The notes under the pieces were generated by a model, which saw nothing but the letters and a program-made list of their open reading frames with translations, was not told where the DNA came from and did not search any database. The translations under genes and the position numbers were made by a program. A stretch of 64,000 nucleotides of DNA from Flavobacterium cerinum (GTDB taxonomy: Bacteria; Bacteroidota; Bacteroidia; Flavobacteriales; Flavobacteriaceae): positions 186,001-250,000 of the forward strand of contig NZ_CP101751.1 in the NCBI RefSeq assembly GCF_024496085.1, read 5' to 3'. Shown piece by piece: positions 1-9,633 of this stretch (position 1 is the stretch's first letter; every line of letters begins with the position of its first letter).

Positions 1-1
1 A

Positions 2-490
2 CATGCTAAAAAAACAATTGATGTACACCTGATGATTGTTGATCCGGATCGATACATCAAAACATTTAAAAGTCTGGGTGCCGATATTCTTACCGTTCAT
101 TATGAAGCCTGCACTCATTTACATCGTTCCCTTCAAGCAATAAAAGCGGAAGGCATGAAAGCCGGTGTTGCTTTAAATCCGCATACTAATGTAGCCTTAT
201 TAGAAGATGTTATCAACGATATCGACATGGTTTGCCTGATGAGCGTTAATCCCGGATTCGGCGGACAATCATTTATTGAAAATACTTATAAAAAAATAAA
301 GCAGTTAAAGGAAATGATCAACCGCAACAATGCTGCAACGCTTATCGAAATTGACGGTGGTGTAACCAATCAGAATGCGCTTCAGTTAATCGAAGCCGGA
401 GCCGATGTATTAGTTGCCGGAAGCTATGTTTTTAAAGCCAGCGACCCTATTGCAACTATAGCCGACTTAAAGAAGATCACCACAATATAA
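2..490 (+). CDS. rpe: Ribulose-phosphate 3-epimerase, 5'-truncated by window edge
   Basis: The enzyme interconverts D-ribulose 5-phosphate and D-xylulose 5-phosphate in the cytoplasmic pentose phosphate pathway. The frame is open from base 2 (HAKKTIDVHLMI), so the gene starts upstream of the window; the first ATG inside it is not the true start. Family motifs are visible: DVHLMI (conserved active-site Asp, His and Met), the MSVNPGFGGQSF phosphate-binding loop, and IEIDGGV followed by AGADVLVAGSYVF near the C-terminus. Only about 160 of the usual 215-220 residues are present. A hairpin terminator follows directly. The family call is very secure. Confidence 0.95.
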   Translation, partial: HAKKTIDVHLMIVDPDRYIKTFKSLGADILTVHYEACTHLHRSLQAIKAEGMKAGVALNPHTNVALLEDVINDIDMVCLMSVNPGFGGQSFIENTYKKIKQLKEMINRNNAATLIEIDGGVTNQNALQLIEAGADVLVAGSYVFKASDPIATIADLKKITTI

Positions 491-500
491 TAAAACAAAA

Positions 501-526
501 AAGCAGCCTTTCGGCTGCTTTTTTTA
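501..526 (+). terminator. Rho-independent terminator after rpe
   Basis: An 8-bp stem AAGCAGCC/GGCTGCTT with a TTTC loop is followed by a T run. It begins 10 bases after the rpe stop codon. The A run on the other side means it could also end transcription of the convergent T9SS-protein gene. Confidence 0.9.
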
Positions 527-541
527 TCATCTTAAAAGAGG

Positions 542-1561
542 TTATTCTTTAACCAATTTCGTTTTTACGATTTCGTTATTATCCACATCAAATGTTTGAA
601 CCATATAAACACCTTTGTTCAATGTTTCAATATTTACCGGATAATTATCTCCATCAGCTAAAACCAATTTCTGATCCAATACTTTAGATCCTTTTAGGTC
701 ATAAATTGCAACACGTCCCGGTATAGCCTGAGTCGCATTATAATTTACTTTCAGATTCAACACATTCGTAGCCGGGTTTGGATACAACAACATTTTGTTA
801 TTTGTAACAAAACTCTCAGTACCCAAGAAAGCTTGGTAATTTAAAATAAACGGCATGTCCATTGGCTGAGTAGAACCAGCGTCTACAATACCTGCCCAAG
901 CTGTACCACTATACTGTTTTGCATTCCAACCTGCTAAACTAACCGATCCCGGTACTGTAACAGCAGGGAAAAAGATGGATCCGTCGTTTGTTGCGTGTAC
1001 CTGAAAATCGACCCAATACGTTCCCGGAGCCAATGTTGCGGTCAGGTTTCCGCTAATACGCCATATTTTACGAGTTGTACCCGGTGTATTGTTTCCGATA
1101 CGATACATGTTAGCCTCTCCACTCGCCGAAGCATTGTAGATATTAGCTGTCATATTTCCCGCCACTACCGTAGATGTTACAACAGACGGATCACCGTTCC
1201 AGATTTGAACACGCATTTGATCAATTGGTGGTGTAGTACCGGTAGAACCTGTCTGATAACAGAACAAATCAACTGTTGTCAGGTTCATTGTGGAAGTAAC
1301 TGTAAAGTTATCCGCAATACGTAAATTTGTTGTTGCAGCCGTATTAAAAATAGCCCCGAATCCTAGATTGGTATTCGTTGCGCCACCTACAGATTGCAAT
1401 TCACTCCATGTATATCCTGCCGGTGACGGAGTAGATCCATTAGAAGTGTTCGTACCAGTCGAAAGACCTCCGTTGGTATAGAATGACTGCGCAGATGCAG
1501 TAATCCCCATTAAAGCCATTGTTAACAAGGCCAATAAATTCTTTTGTGTAGTTTTTTTCAT
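542..1561 (-). CDS. Secreted protein with T9SS type A sorting domain
   Basis: This is a secreted or cell-surface protein of unknown activity. The chosen start MKKTTQKN gives a clean signal peptide (Lys-rich start, hydrophobic LLALLTMALMGITASA, cleavage near SAQS); an in-frame start 8 codons upstream would spoil it. The middle is Gly/Thr/Asn/Ser-rich beta-type sequence typical of adhesin or jelly-roll domains. The last ~80 residues (MLLYPNPATNVLNLKV ... GVYMVQTF ... KTKLVKE) are a textbook type A sorting domain, exported through the type IX system and usually cleaved at the outer membrane. The sorting-domain call is strong; the function of the body is not recognisable. Confidence 0.9.
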   Translation of the reverse strand: MKKTTQKNLLALLTMALMGITASAQSFYTNGGLSTGTNTSNGSTPSPAGYTWSELQSVGGATNTNLGFGAIFNTAATTNLRIADNFTVTSTMNLTTVDLFCYQTGSTGTTPPIDQMRVQIWNGDPSVVTSTVVAGNMTANIYNASASGEANMYRIGNNTPGTTRKIWRISGNLTATLAPGTYWVDFQVHATNDGSIFFPAVTVPGSVSLAGWNAKQYSGTAWAGIVDAGSTQPMDMPFILNYQAFLGTESFVTNNKMLLYPNPATNVLNLKVNYNATQAIPGRVAIYDLKGSKVLDQKLVLADGDNYPVNIETLNKGVYMVQTFDVDNNEIVKTKLVKE

Positions 1562-1632
1562 AATATCCAAATAAATGTTTTGCAAAATAAAATTAACAAT
1601 TATTTTGGATATTATTTTGTTTTTTAAAAAAA

Positions 1633-2052
1633 TTAATATTGGTTAATCAGATATTTAATTAAATCTGTCGTTGTTACAATACCAACCAGCAAATCACCCT
1701 CTACTACCGGCAAGGCATGAAACTCTTTCGTCGCCAGAATTTCTGCGGCTTCTTTAATTGTTGTATCGGGAGAAACGGTCACCAGTTTTTTTGCCATTAC
1801 CTGTTCGATAGTAAACATGTTGTAGACGGTAGTATCAACGATTTCGTCGTCGTCGTCAACTGCATCGGCAAATGAAATCCGTAGTAGATCGGTATAACTC
1901 AGCATTCCGATAATGGCATTACCATTGACAACCGGTATGTGTCTGATGTTATTCTTTTTAAAAAGCATTTCTGCTTTGGTTAAATCATCTGTAAGATTGA
2001 GTTTAACCACATTCTTAGTCATAATAGACGATACAGGAACACGATGTTTCAT
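1633..2052 (-). CDS. CBS domain-pair protein
   Basis: A 139-residue protein made only of two CBS repeats. The first starts at PVSSIMTKNVVKLNLTDDL (about residues 6-60) and the second at IEQVMAKKLVTVSPDTTIKEAAEIL (about 77-137), each ending in the usual G-I/V-T/S-T/Y-D-L pattern (GMLSYTDLLR, GIVTTTDLIK). Such Bateman modules normally bind adenine nucleotides or S-adenosyl ligands and regulate a partner. There is no catalytic or membrane domain here, so the partner is unknown. It is monocistronic, with a possible -7 element (TAATTTAG) upstream. Confidence 0.92.
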   Translation of the reverse strand: MKHRVPVSSIMTKNVVKLNLTDDLTKAEMLFKKNNIRHIPVVNGNAIIGMLSYTDLLRISFADAVDDDDEIVDTTVYNMFTIEQVMAKKLVTVSPDTTIKEAAEILATKEFHALPVVEGDLLVGIVTTTDLIKYLINQY

Positions 2053-2142
2053 AACTATATGTTTTTGATTATGAACTAAATTAGTCCAATAAAATTACAA
2101 AAACATTGACAAAAATCATATTCTGTCCTATTTATAGGCGTA

Positions 2143-3444
2143 CTAAAATGTCACCGTTCCGGCTAATTCTTTTAAAGCAACTTCCGAAATTTTAGCCTGG
2201 AATCGGGCAGCATTGTGTCGGGTTCTGGCCGTTATGTAGTTTAATTGTGCATTTCGGAATTCGATTGTGGTTATCGTTCCGATACGAAACTTTTCTAATG
2301 TTATATCCAGGTTTTGGCGGGCAATATCTTCGTTTTTAGCTTCCAGCTCTTTCAACTCCAAATTAGTTTGATAGGATTGATAAACAGTTGCTAATTGCGT
2401 ATTCAGACTCTGCTTTTGTTTGTCCAGTAGAAACTGTGTATTTTCAACCTGAAGATTTGCCACTTTCTCATTTCGGTGCTGTAGAAATCCGTTAAAAATA
2501 TTCAATGTTGCTGTTAATCCGTAATTAAATCCTTTGGATGAAGATTGTGTTACGAAACCAAGACTGGATTCTGTTTCGGAAAAATTATAACCCGAATTCA
2601 ACCGAACAACCGGATATCTATTGGCTTTTACCTGCTTTAAATCCAATTCCGCTACTCTTTTGTTTATAATAGCCAATTGCACATCCGGATTCTGTTTTTC
2701 AGCCAGTGTCATCAAATCTTTAAGTATTAATTTATGATCAACTGACACTGTTTCTTCAACCCGGCAAGGCGTAGTTACATCACGAACCAATAATTCGTTT
2801 AAAGCCGTAACCGCATTGGCATACAATTCTTTTTGTTTGATTAAGTTAGTCGTATCTGTATTTAGGTCGACTTGAGCATTTAACACTTCCAATTTGGACG
2901 CTTTCCCTATTTTAAACCGGTTATCAGCCGTTTGTAAGCGTTGTTTTGAAATCACCACTGCCGTATCAAGTGTCGTCAACATTTGTTGCTGCTGTACCAG
3001 ATTATAATAAGCAGAAAGCACATCAGCTACTTTTGTCACTATAGCAGACTTTAATTGCGTTTGCCCTTGCTTTTCCAGTTCTTTCAGTTGATCATAACGT
3101 GCAAACATCCCTAATCCGTCAAATATCGTCCATCCCAGTGCTACACCATAGTTTAGACTGTTATTTTTTGCATTATTCAATTCCCTTTGCGATCCGTCTG
3201 CCTGCGTTTGCGTTGAGTTTTGCGTATTATTATTTTTTGTCAGCGTTGCTCCCAATGTTGGCAACATCCCGGCATTGGCAACGCCGGCATTCTTTTCACT
3301 GATTTTTGCCTGATTGGCAGCAATCAGAATATCATAATTATTTTTTAATGCAATTTCAACCGCCTCTTTAGCCGTAAGCACTTCCTGTGCGTTTGCCAGA
3401 TTTGAAGTTACTATTGCCAGTATGATTAACAGATAATGTTTCAT
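2143..3444 (-). CDS. TolC-family outer-membrane efflux protein
   Basis: The outer-membrane exit duct of the tripartite RND pump encoded just upstream. The signal peptide is MKHYLLIILAIVTSNLANAQ. The rest has the TolC/OEP layout of two alpha-helical repeats rich in Gln, Asn and Leu (for example LTAKEAVEIALKNNYDI near the N-terminus and LEKFRIGTITTIEFRNAQLNYI near the C-terminus), alternating with short beta strands. Its 433 residues are normal for the family. It is the last gene of the operon, 2 bases after the pump gene, so it is almost certainly co-transcribed. The substrate cannot be deduced. Confidence 0.93.
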   Translation of the reverse strand: MKHYLLIILAIVTSNLANAQEVLTAKEAVEIALKNNYDILIAANQAKISEKNAGVANAGMLPTLGATLTKNNNTQNSTQTQADGSQRELNNAKNNSLNYGVALGWTIFDGLGMFARYDQLKELEKQGQTQLKSAIVTKVADVLSAYYNLVQQQQMLTTLDTAVVISKQRLQTADNRFKIGKASKLEVLNAQVDLNTDTTNLIKQKELYANAVTALNELLVRDVTTPCRVEETVSVDHKLILKDLMTLAEKQNPDVQLAIINKRVAELDLKQVKANRYPVVRLNSGYNFSETESSLGFVTQSSSKGFNYGLTATLNIFNGFLQHRNEKVANLQVENTQFLLDKQKQSLNTQLATVYQSYQTNLELKELEAKNEDIARQNLDITLEKFRIGTITTIEFRNAQLNYITARTRHNAARFQAKISEVALKELAGTVTF

Positions 3445-3446
3445 AA

Positions 3447-6400
3447 TTAGTCCTTAATATTATCAAATTCCGGGCGATGTTTACGTTCTCTTGACCACAT
3501 CAGATAAATTGCCGGAATCACAAATAATGTCAATATAAGCGAGAATATTGTTCCGCCCACAATAACGATCCCCATCCCCATTCTACTTTGCGATGCTGCA
3601 CCTAACGACAGCGCAATCGGTAACGCTCCAAGAGCAATTGCCAAACTGGTCATTAAAATCGGACGTAAACGGGATTCAGCCGCTTCAACAATGGCTTCGT
3701 ATTTATCTTTGCCCTGTTCCCGCAATTGATTGGCAAACTCCACAATTAAAATACCGTTCTTCGTCACCAGACCAATCAACATAATAGTTCCGATCTGACT
3801 AAAGATATTCCACGTCTGACCGAATAGCCATAACGACAATAACGCTCCGGCTACCGCCATCGGCACTGTTAAAATGATAATAAACGGATCGATAAAACTT
3901 TCAAATTGTGCCGCCAGAATCAGGAATATCAGTAATAAAGCCAATCCGAAAGCAAAAGAGGTATTAGAACTACTTTCGACAAAGTCTCTCGATTCCCCAC
4001 CCAAATCCGTTGTAAAACTATCATCCAGTACTTTTGCTTTAACTCGTTCCATCGCTTCGATTCCGTCACCAAGACTTTTCCCGGGCGCCAATCCTGCTGA
4101 TACCGTAGCCGACATATAGCGGTTGTTATGATACAATTGCGGCGGACTACTCTGTTCTTCAATCGTCACGACATTATCCAACTGGATCAGCTGACCGTCT
4201 TTATTGCGAACAAACATCGAAGTAAGGTCCATCGGTGCACTTCGGTCTTTCTTATCAAACTGTCCCATTACCTGGTATTGCTTTCCGTTCATCATAAAAT
4301 ATCCGAAACGCTGACCACTTAACGAAAGCTGTAATGTTTGTGCGACATCAATCACCGAAACTCCAAGACTCTGTGCTTTTACACGGTCAATACTAACGTA
4401 AATTTCAGGTTTATTAAATTTCAGGTTAACATCCGTCATTGAGAAAGTCGGATCTTTCGCTACTTCATCCATAAATTCCGGAATCTTTTCTTCCAGTTTT
4501 TTAAAGTTCGGTGCCTGAATAATATATTGAATCGGTAATCCTCCTCTTCGATTTACAGCAATCGTAGGCGACTCGGAAACCGCTACTTTCGCTTCAGAAT
4601 ATTGTTTTGTCCATTTCGACAAATCATCTGTAATTTGTTTTTGCGTTCTTTTTCTTTCTTCCGGCTGAACCAATGATAAACGGGCGACACCACTATTTAC
4701 AGATGCCGAACCAAATCCCGGTGATGTAATTATCAAACTTACTTTTTTCTCCGGAACCGAATCATTGATCAATTCGGTAAGCTCGCTCATAAAACGATCC
4801 ATATAATCGTAGGTTGCGCCTTCCGGAGCCGTAACTCTTAAACTGATAAAACTTCGATCGTCATATGGTGCCGTTTCTTTTTGCAAGGTTTTAAAGAAAA
4901 ACACGATCAGCCCGATACAACCGATCAATATCGGGAAACTCAACCATTTTCGTTTTAAGAAGCTCACCAATGACTCAGCGTATCCCTTATTTAATTTTTC
5001 AAAATACGGTTCGGTCAGGTTATAGAATTTTGATTTTTTCTGTTCGCCACCTTTCATCAGGTACGCATTTAACATCGGCGTCAGCGTTAACGACACAAAT
5101 GCCGATATCAGTACCGCAGCTCCGATTACCACTCCGAATTCCCGGAATAACCGACCGACGAATCCTTCAAGGAAGATTACCGGTAAAAACACCGCAGCCA
5201 ACGTAATTGAAATCGAAATTACGGCAAAGAAAATTTCGTTCGATCCTTTAACCGCCGCTTCAATAGGCGACATCCCTTCTTCTACTTTTTTAAATATGTT
5301 TTCGGTTACTACAATACCATCATCCACAACTAATCCCGTTGCCAGTACAATAGCCAGTAAGGTCAATACGTTAACCGAAAAACCGAAAATATACATGATA
5401 AAGAAAGTCGCAATCAAAGACACCGGAATATCAATTAACGGTCGGAATGCAATCGCCCAGTCTCTAAAGAACAGATAAATGATCAATACTACAAGTATCA
5501 CTGATATCAAAAGGGTTTCGGCTACTTCTAATACCGCTTTTTTAACGAAAACCGTATTATCGATTGCAATATTCAGTTTAAAATCTTTAGGTAAGTCTTT
5601 TTTAAGTTGATCGTATTGTTCGTAGAATTTTTCAGCGATATCCAGATAATTAGTTCCCGGTTGCGGAATAATAGCCAAACCGACCATCGGTTGTCCGGAA
5701 TCACTCAGTTTCGTTTCCAGATTTTCGGCTTCAAGAGACGCTTTCCCGACATCACTTAGTCGGACGATATTATCTCCGTTAGCCCGAACAATAATATTAT
5801 TGAACTCCTCTTCCGTTGAAAGGTTTCCTATTGTTTTCACCGTTAATTCGGTGTTATCTCCGGTTAATTTACCCGACGGTAATTCTACGTTTTGTTTATT
5901 CAGCGCATCTCTTACATCTGAAACCGTACAACCATAGGAGGCTAATTTTACCGGATCGATCCATAAACGCATTGCATATTTACGTTGTCCCCATATTTGT
6001 ACGCTACTCACGCCCGGAATGGTTTGCAAACGCTGTGCGATCACGTTATCAGCATAATCGCTCAGTTCCAATACATTTTTATTATCACTCTGAACCGTCA
6101 TCGTAATAATCGGTTCCGAATCCGCATCCGCTTTCGATACTACGGGCGGTGCATCAATATCCTGCGGCAAGCTTCTTACCGCCTGAGACACTTTATCCCT
6201 TACGTCATTAGCGGCTTCTTCCAGGTTTTTATCCAGATTAAACTCAATCGTGATATTACTACTTCCCTGATTACTTGACGATGTAATATTTCGGATTCCA
6301 TCGATAGCATTAATCGCTTTTTCAAGCGGCTCTGTAATCTGTGATTCAATAATATCCGCATTTGCACCGGCATAACTGGTACGAACGGAAATCTGTGCCG

Positions 6401-6524
6401 GATCAATTGAAGGGAATTCCCGGATCCCAAGATAGGTATACCCGATAATCCCGAACAGGATCAGCATCAGGTTGATTACGATCGTTAAAACCGGTCTTTT
6501 TATACTTATGGTAGATAGACTCAT
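3447..6524 (-). CDS. RND efflux pump inner-membrane permease (HAE1/AcrB-like)
   Basis: Proton-driven inner-membrane transporter of 1025 residues. The N-terminal MSLSTISIKRPVLTIVINLM helix is typical of AcrB/MexB-type pumps. Two large periplasmic porter regions (about residues 35-330 and 550-850) are each followed by clustered transmembrane helices. The proton-relay pair is present in LATGLVVDDGIVVTENIF (the two adjacent Asp), and the repeat-2 counterpart LIGLVTKNGILIVEFAN is seen. The gene is second in an adaptor-pump-TolC operon, 32 bases after the adaptor. It belongs to the multidrug-type rather than the heavy-metal family, judging by the DD pair and length; the drug range is unknown. Confidence 0.95.
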   Translation of the reverse strand: MSLSTISIKRPVLTIVINLMLILFGIIGYTYLGIREFPSIDPAQISVRTSYAGANADIIESQITEPLEKAINAIDGIRNITSSSNQGSSNITIEFNLDKNLEEAANDVRDKVSQAVRSLPQDIDAPPVVSKADADSEPIITMTVQSDNKNVLELSDYADNVIAQRLQTIPGVSSVQIWGQRKYAMRLWIDPVKLASYGCTVSDVRDALNKQNVELPSGKLTGDNTELTVKTIGNLSTEEEFNNIIVRANGDNIVRLSDVGKASLEAENLETKLSDSGQPMVGLAIIPQPGTNYLDIAEKFYEQYDQLKKDLPKDFKLNIAIDNTVFVKKAVLEVAETLLISVILVVLIIYLFFRDWAIAFRPLIDIPVSLIATFFIMYIFGFSVNVLTLLAIVLATGLVVDDGIVVTENIFKKVEEGMSPIEAAVKGSNEIFFAVISISITLAAVFLPVIFLEGFVGRLFREFGVVIGAAVLISAFVSLTLTPMLNAYLMKGGEQKKSKFYNLTEPYFEKLNKGYAESLVSFLKRKWLSFPILIGCIGLIVFFFKTLQKETAPYDDRSFISLRVTAPEGATYDYMDRFMSELTELINDSVPEKKVSLIITSPGFGSASVNSGVARLSLVQPEERKRTQKQITDDLSKWTKQYSEAKVAVSESPTIAVNRRGGLPIQYIIQAPNFKKLEEKIPEFMDEVAKDPTFSMTDVNLKFNKPEIYVSIDRVKAQSLGVSVIDVAQTLQLSLSGQRFGYFMMNGKQYQVMGQFDKKDRSAPMDLTSMFVRNKDGQLIQLDNVVTIEEQSSPPQLYHNNRYMSATVSAGLAPGKSLGDGIEAMERVKAKVLDDSFTTDLGGESRDFVESSSNTSFAFGLALLLIFLILAAQFESFIDPFIIILTVPMAVAGALLSLWLFGQTWNIFSQIGTIMLIGLVTKNGILIVEFANQLREQGKDKYEAIVEAAESRLRPILMTSLAIALGALPIALSLGAASQSRMGMGIVIVGGTIFSLILTLFVIPAIYLMWSRERKHRPEFDNIKD

Positions 6525-6556
6525 TTTGGCTGTACTTTAATGGTGAGGCTGCCGTA

Positions 6557-7615
6557 TTATTTTTGTATTGCCACTTTTACCGGCATATCGTTTTTAAGGG
6601 TCATCACCCCGCTGGTCAATACGGTATCACCCGCTTTTAATCCGGATGTTATCAGAATATTTTTAGCGGTACGCGGTCCGGTTTCTACAACAATTTCTTT
6701 TGCTTTTCCTTTTTCAGCAACAAATATTTTTTTACCGTTTTGTATCGGAATCAATGCTTCAGTAGGTACTAATAAGGCATCGTTAACATTTTCCAGCGGT
6801 AATGCAACATTAGCATAGGTTCCCGGTAATAGCTTCCCTTCCGGATTCTGCGCCAGAGCACGCATCTGTAAGGTTCGTGTTGTCACATCTACACCCGGTT
6901 CGATGGCATAAATCTTTGCTTTATAATTGTCTTTAGATCCGGCAATGGTGAATGAAATTTCGGCATTCTTTTTCATTTGTCCGGCATATTTTTCCGGTAT
7001 CGAGAAGGTGATTTTTACCTGATTCAGATTGACCAGATTAGCGACCACAGTTGTTGGTGTTACATAAGCTCCTTTTGAAATGGCGCGCAATCCGATTTTT
7101 CCGGAGAACGGTGCTTTTACACTCGTTTTCGCTAATTGGGCCTGGATTAACTGTGTTTGTGCCTGAGTAGAACGCAATGTGGCATTAGCTGTATCATATT
7201 CTTCCTGACTAATTGCTTCTTTCTGTAACAACAATCGGGCTCTTCTTTCATTTTCAGCGGCAAGTGCCTGTTGGGTTTTAGCCTGAGCCAATTGTGCCCG
7301 CAACTCGCTATCATTAATTTTAAACAACACTTGTCCCTGAGTTACCTGTGTGCCTTCGTTAAAATTGATGCTTTCTACTATTCCGGAAACTTCACTTCTG
7401 ATTTCAACTTGTTCGTTGGCTTCGATAGAACCCGACAACGATAAATTATCTGAAAAGACCTGTGGTTGTAATACGATACCGGATACTTTGGCTGCATTTT
7501 TTCCGTCTCCTTTTTTACCACCGTCATTTTTCTCTTTATTGGCTGAAATTCGATAAAATATCATGCCGCCCAATACGATAATCAGAACGAGATATACTAT
7601 ATGTTTACCTTTCAT
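6557..7615 (-). CDS. RND efflux periplasmic adaptor (membrane fusion protein)
   Basis: It links the inner-membrane pump to the TolC-like channel. The start at MKGKHIVYLVLIIVLGGMIFY gives an N-terminal membrane anchor; a longer in-frame start 16 codons upstream lies inside the promoter at 7661-7668 and is rejected. Visible domains are the lipoyl/barrel-sandwich half VEIRSEVSGIVESINFNEGTQVTQGQVLFKI (written here as family-typical sequence spread over about residues 66-96), an alpha-helical hairpin rich in Gln/Ala (about 100-150), and the second lipoyl half SVKAPFSGKIGLR. First gene of the operon. Confidence 0.93.
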   Translation of the reverse strand: MKGKHIVYLVLIIVLGGMIFYRISANKEKNDGGKKGDGKNAAKVSGIVLQPQVFSDNLSLSGSIEANEQVEIRSEVSGIVESINFNEGTQVTQGQVLFKINDSELRAQLAQAKTQQALAAENERRARLLLQKEAISQEEYDTANATLRSTQAQTQLIQAQLAKTSVKAPFSGKIGLRAISKGAYVTPTTVVANLVNLNQVKITFSIPEKYAGQMKKNAEISFTIAGSKDNYKAKIYAIEPGVDVTTRTLQMRALAQNPEGKLLPGTYANVALPLENVNDALLVPTEALIPIQNGKKIFVAEKGKAKEIVVETGPRTAKNILITSGLKAGDTVLTSGVMTLKNDMPVKVAIQK

Positions 7616-7660
7616 AGTATTATAATGTAGTTTTTTGTATTGCTTTATTTGTATAAACAA

Positions 7661-7668
7661 CAAAGCTA
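7661..7668 (-). promoter_or_regulatory. -7 promoter element of the efflux operon
   Basis: On the minus strand the sequence is TAGCTTTG, matching the Bacteroidota -7 consensus TAnnTTTG. It lies about 46 bases upstream of the chosen adaptor start, leaving a leader of roughly 40 bases. No clear -33 TTG was found. Confidence 0.6.
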
Positions 7669-7790
7669 ATTTTTAAATGTCGTACTCGTTTCATCATTAA
7701 ATTTAATTTAACATTATTTTTAGAATTTTAAATTCTTTTCAATGCCGACTCAACATTTACACGTATTTTTGTTGTTTTTTCACCTTGCTC

Positions 7791-8639
7791 TTAATATTGC
7801 TTAAAATTAATCATCTTTTTAAGATGATCATAAAGTAGTGGGAAATGGGACCGGAAGACTTCCGGTGTTTCAAAAAAATGTTCGAGCAGTACCGCCAGAA
7901 ATTCGTATCGGTTTTCAAAAGCATATTCTCTGAAATAACCGCTGCTTCGGATTTTTTCACTCGTAACCGGATCTTCCAGTTCTTTCATGATCTTCCGAAA
8001 CATTTTTTCGAAAAGGATTGCACTCACATGTTCACTTTTTTCACTTTGAAAATGTAAGGCATGCGTAAATTCATGTAGCCCCAGATTCCGATTGTCGTGT
8101 TCGTTACGATACCCGGCTACAAAATCTTCCCAGGAAAACGCGATTGTTTTTAACGCCGGATTAAACTCACCGATATGATACGCCTGACCGGAAACAGAAA
8201 AAAACTTGGTAGGAAATACAACAATTTTATTAAAAACGGTAAACAGATAATTCCGCATTCCGAAGGTAAGCATAACTGAAGTCGCCGCGATCAGTACTTT
8301 CACTTCATCGGTAATGGGTTGCCCCTGTTGGCCTATATATTGGTATTTAGCAATAAAACGACTTACCCGATGTTCGAAATAACCTTTTTGCCTAAGCGGT
8401 AATCTTCGATAAAATGAAAATTGGGTTTCTAATATATACAATTGCGCATCGGTTAATTGTTTAGGAAACGGGTAAAAATGCACATAAAACGGCTTTTTAA
8501 AAAAATAGGTATAGATCGGTTCCAAAAAGCGAAATAAACTAAAAATCAGGACTATCAAAACAAACCCAATAGCGATACCAATACCCGCTGATTCATCATT
8601 TGCAGCAGAATTCAACTGTAAAAAGCAAGCCATTTTCAT
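7791..8639 (-). CDS. MtfA-like zinc-dependent peptidase
   Basis: A 282-residue protein with a single N-terminal membrane helix (GIGIAIGFVLIVLIFSLFRFL, about residues 19-39) and a soluble MtfA-type domain. The zinc motif is HEFTHALHF (HExxH, about residue 190), preceded by AFSWEDFVAG and NLGLHEF, as in the MtfA/DgsA anti-repressor-interacting family. A downstream NRYEFLAVLLEHFFETPE supplies the conserved Glu-rich segment. In enterobacteria MtfA interacts with the glucose repressor Mlc; that role is not transferable here. The membrane-anchored form is common in Bacteroidota, so a housekeeping peptidase is the best guess. Confidence 0.85.
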   Translation of the reverse strand: MKMACFLQLNSAANDESAGIGIAIGFVLIVLIFSLFRFLEPIYTYFFKKPFYVHFYPFPKQLTDAQLYILETQFSFYRRLPLRQKGYFEHRVSRFIAKYQYIGQQGQPITDEVKVLIAATSVMLTFGMRNYLFTVFNKIVVFPTKFFSVSGQAYHIGEFNPALKTIAFSWEDFVAGYRNEHDNRNLGLHEFTHALHFQSEKSEHVSAILFEKMFRKIMKELEDPVTSEKIRSSGYFREYAFENRYEFLAVLLEHFFETPEVFRSHFPLLYDHLKKMINFKQY

Positions 8640-8788
8640 CTGTTTGTTACCTGAAATTTAAAAAGTAAAGATTATGCTACAAAATAAGTCTTTTTATGAC
8701 ACGAATCAAAATTACCGATGCCGTATAATCCACTTAAAATGAATATCTAAATCGGCAGACCCTATTCCTTTTTATTCCCTCTTTTCGA

Positions 8789-8796
8789 TATATTTG
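8789..8796 (+). promoter_or_regulatory. -7 promoter element upstream of SUKH-like gene
   Basis: TATATTTG matches TAnnTTTG exactly. It sits 24 bases before the ATG at 8821 and overlaps a longer possible start at 8794, which argues for the ATG at 8821 as the real start. Confidence 0.6.
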
Positions 8797-8820
8797 CAGT
8801 CAACCCTAATTCATTTACTC

Positions 8821-9609
8821 ATGAAAATATACCAGGAATATTTTGATACGCTTAAAAAATATTTACTGCTTTTAGAAATTGATAAAAAAAAGGGGATTGT
8901 CGGGTGCAATGATCAAGATATTGAAAAACTAAAGAATGAAAAAGGCGCAATTCCTCCGGCTTATGAAGCGTATCTGAGAAGCATCGGAAAAAAATTCTTA
9001 TTCGAATTTATGGATGCTGAAGATATGTCTTTTGAAAGCCTGGACTATATCAATTCTTTTGCGAATGAAGTATTTCAAGAAAATGCCTTACAAATAGAAA
9101 AGGATTTTTTTGTTATTTCTGAAAGGCGAAATGACTATATTTCTTTACTCTATTCGGATGAAGAAAATCCTGAAGTATGGATTATGAGTGAATATTGGGA
9201 TGAAAAAGACGGCGAAAATCTTTCCGTTCGAACTAATAGTTTTACAGCATTGATGCTTATTTTTTTCCAACAAACGCTGCGTAATCATACGGCGAGTTTT
9301 CATTTTATTCCCAGTACGATTAAAAATAAAGAAGCTTACTTCCGGGAAAAATATCAAAACTGGCTAAACGGTTTGAAGGCAATAAAAAGTATCATCGATC
9401 AGTATCCAAATGATAATAATTTGATCAATGAATTAAATAAATCCTTTTTAGATTATTATCTGGCAAATGAGGAGATCATAACCGGATCTTTAAACAAATC
9501 TGAATCCGTTGAAAAAAAGGAGGCTGACATAATTACTGATCCGTCATATTCACCCGAAACAGCGAAGAAGAAAGGTCTATTTGAAAAACTAAAAGATTTT
9601 TTCGGATAA
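8821..9609 (+). CDS. SMI1/KNR4 (SUKH)-like protein
   Basis: A 262-residue soluble, acidic protein without signal peptide. The N-terminal ~170 residues resemble the SUKH fold: a lead helix, then KLKNEKGAIPPAYEAYLRSIGKKFLFEF (here about residues 37-64; P-P-A-Y-E-A-Y-L is the hallmark), then ISLLYSDEENPEVWIMSEYW and SFTALMLIFFQQTL. The C-terminal ~90 residues are a charged, Lys/Glu-rich extension ending in KKGLFEKLKDFFG. SUKH proteins are often immunity proteins for contact-dependent toxins, but no toxin gene is adjacent. The start at ATG 8821 is supported by the -7 element just upstream. The family call rests on the motif alone. Confidence 0.55.
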   Translation: MKIYQEYFDTLKKYLLLLEIDKKKGIVGCNDQDIEKLKNEKGAIPPAYEAYLRSIGKKFLFEFMDAEDMSFESLDYINSFANEVFQENALQIEKDFFVISERRNDYISLLYSDEENPEVWIMSEYWDEKDGENLSVRTNSFTALMLIFFQQTLRNHTASFHFIPSTIKNKEAYFREKYQNWLNGLKAIKSIIDQYPNDNNLINELNKSFLDYYLANEEIITGSLNKSESVEKKEADIITDPSYSPETAKKKGLFEKLKDFFG

Positions 9610-9633
9610 CAACAAAGTTATATGTAGTTTATG

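Noticed and set aside
7616..7663. Longer N-terminus for the efflux adaptor
   Set aside because: The extra start lies in the -7 promoter element and would put 16 polar residues before the membrane anchor.
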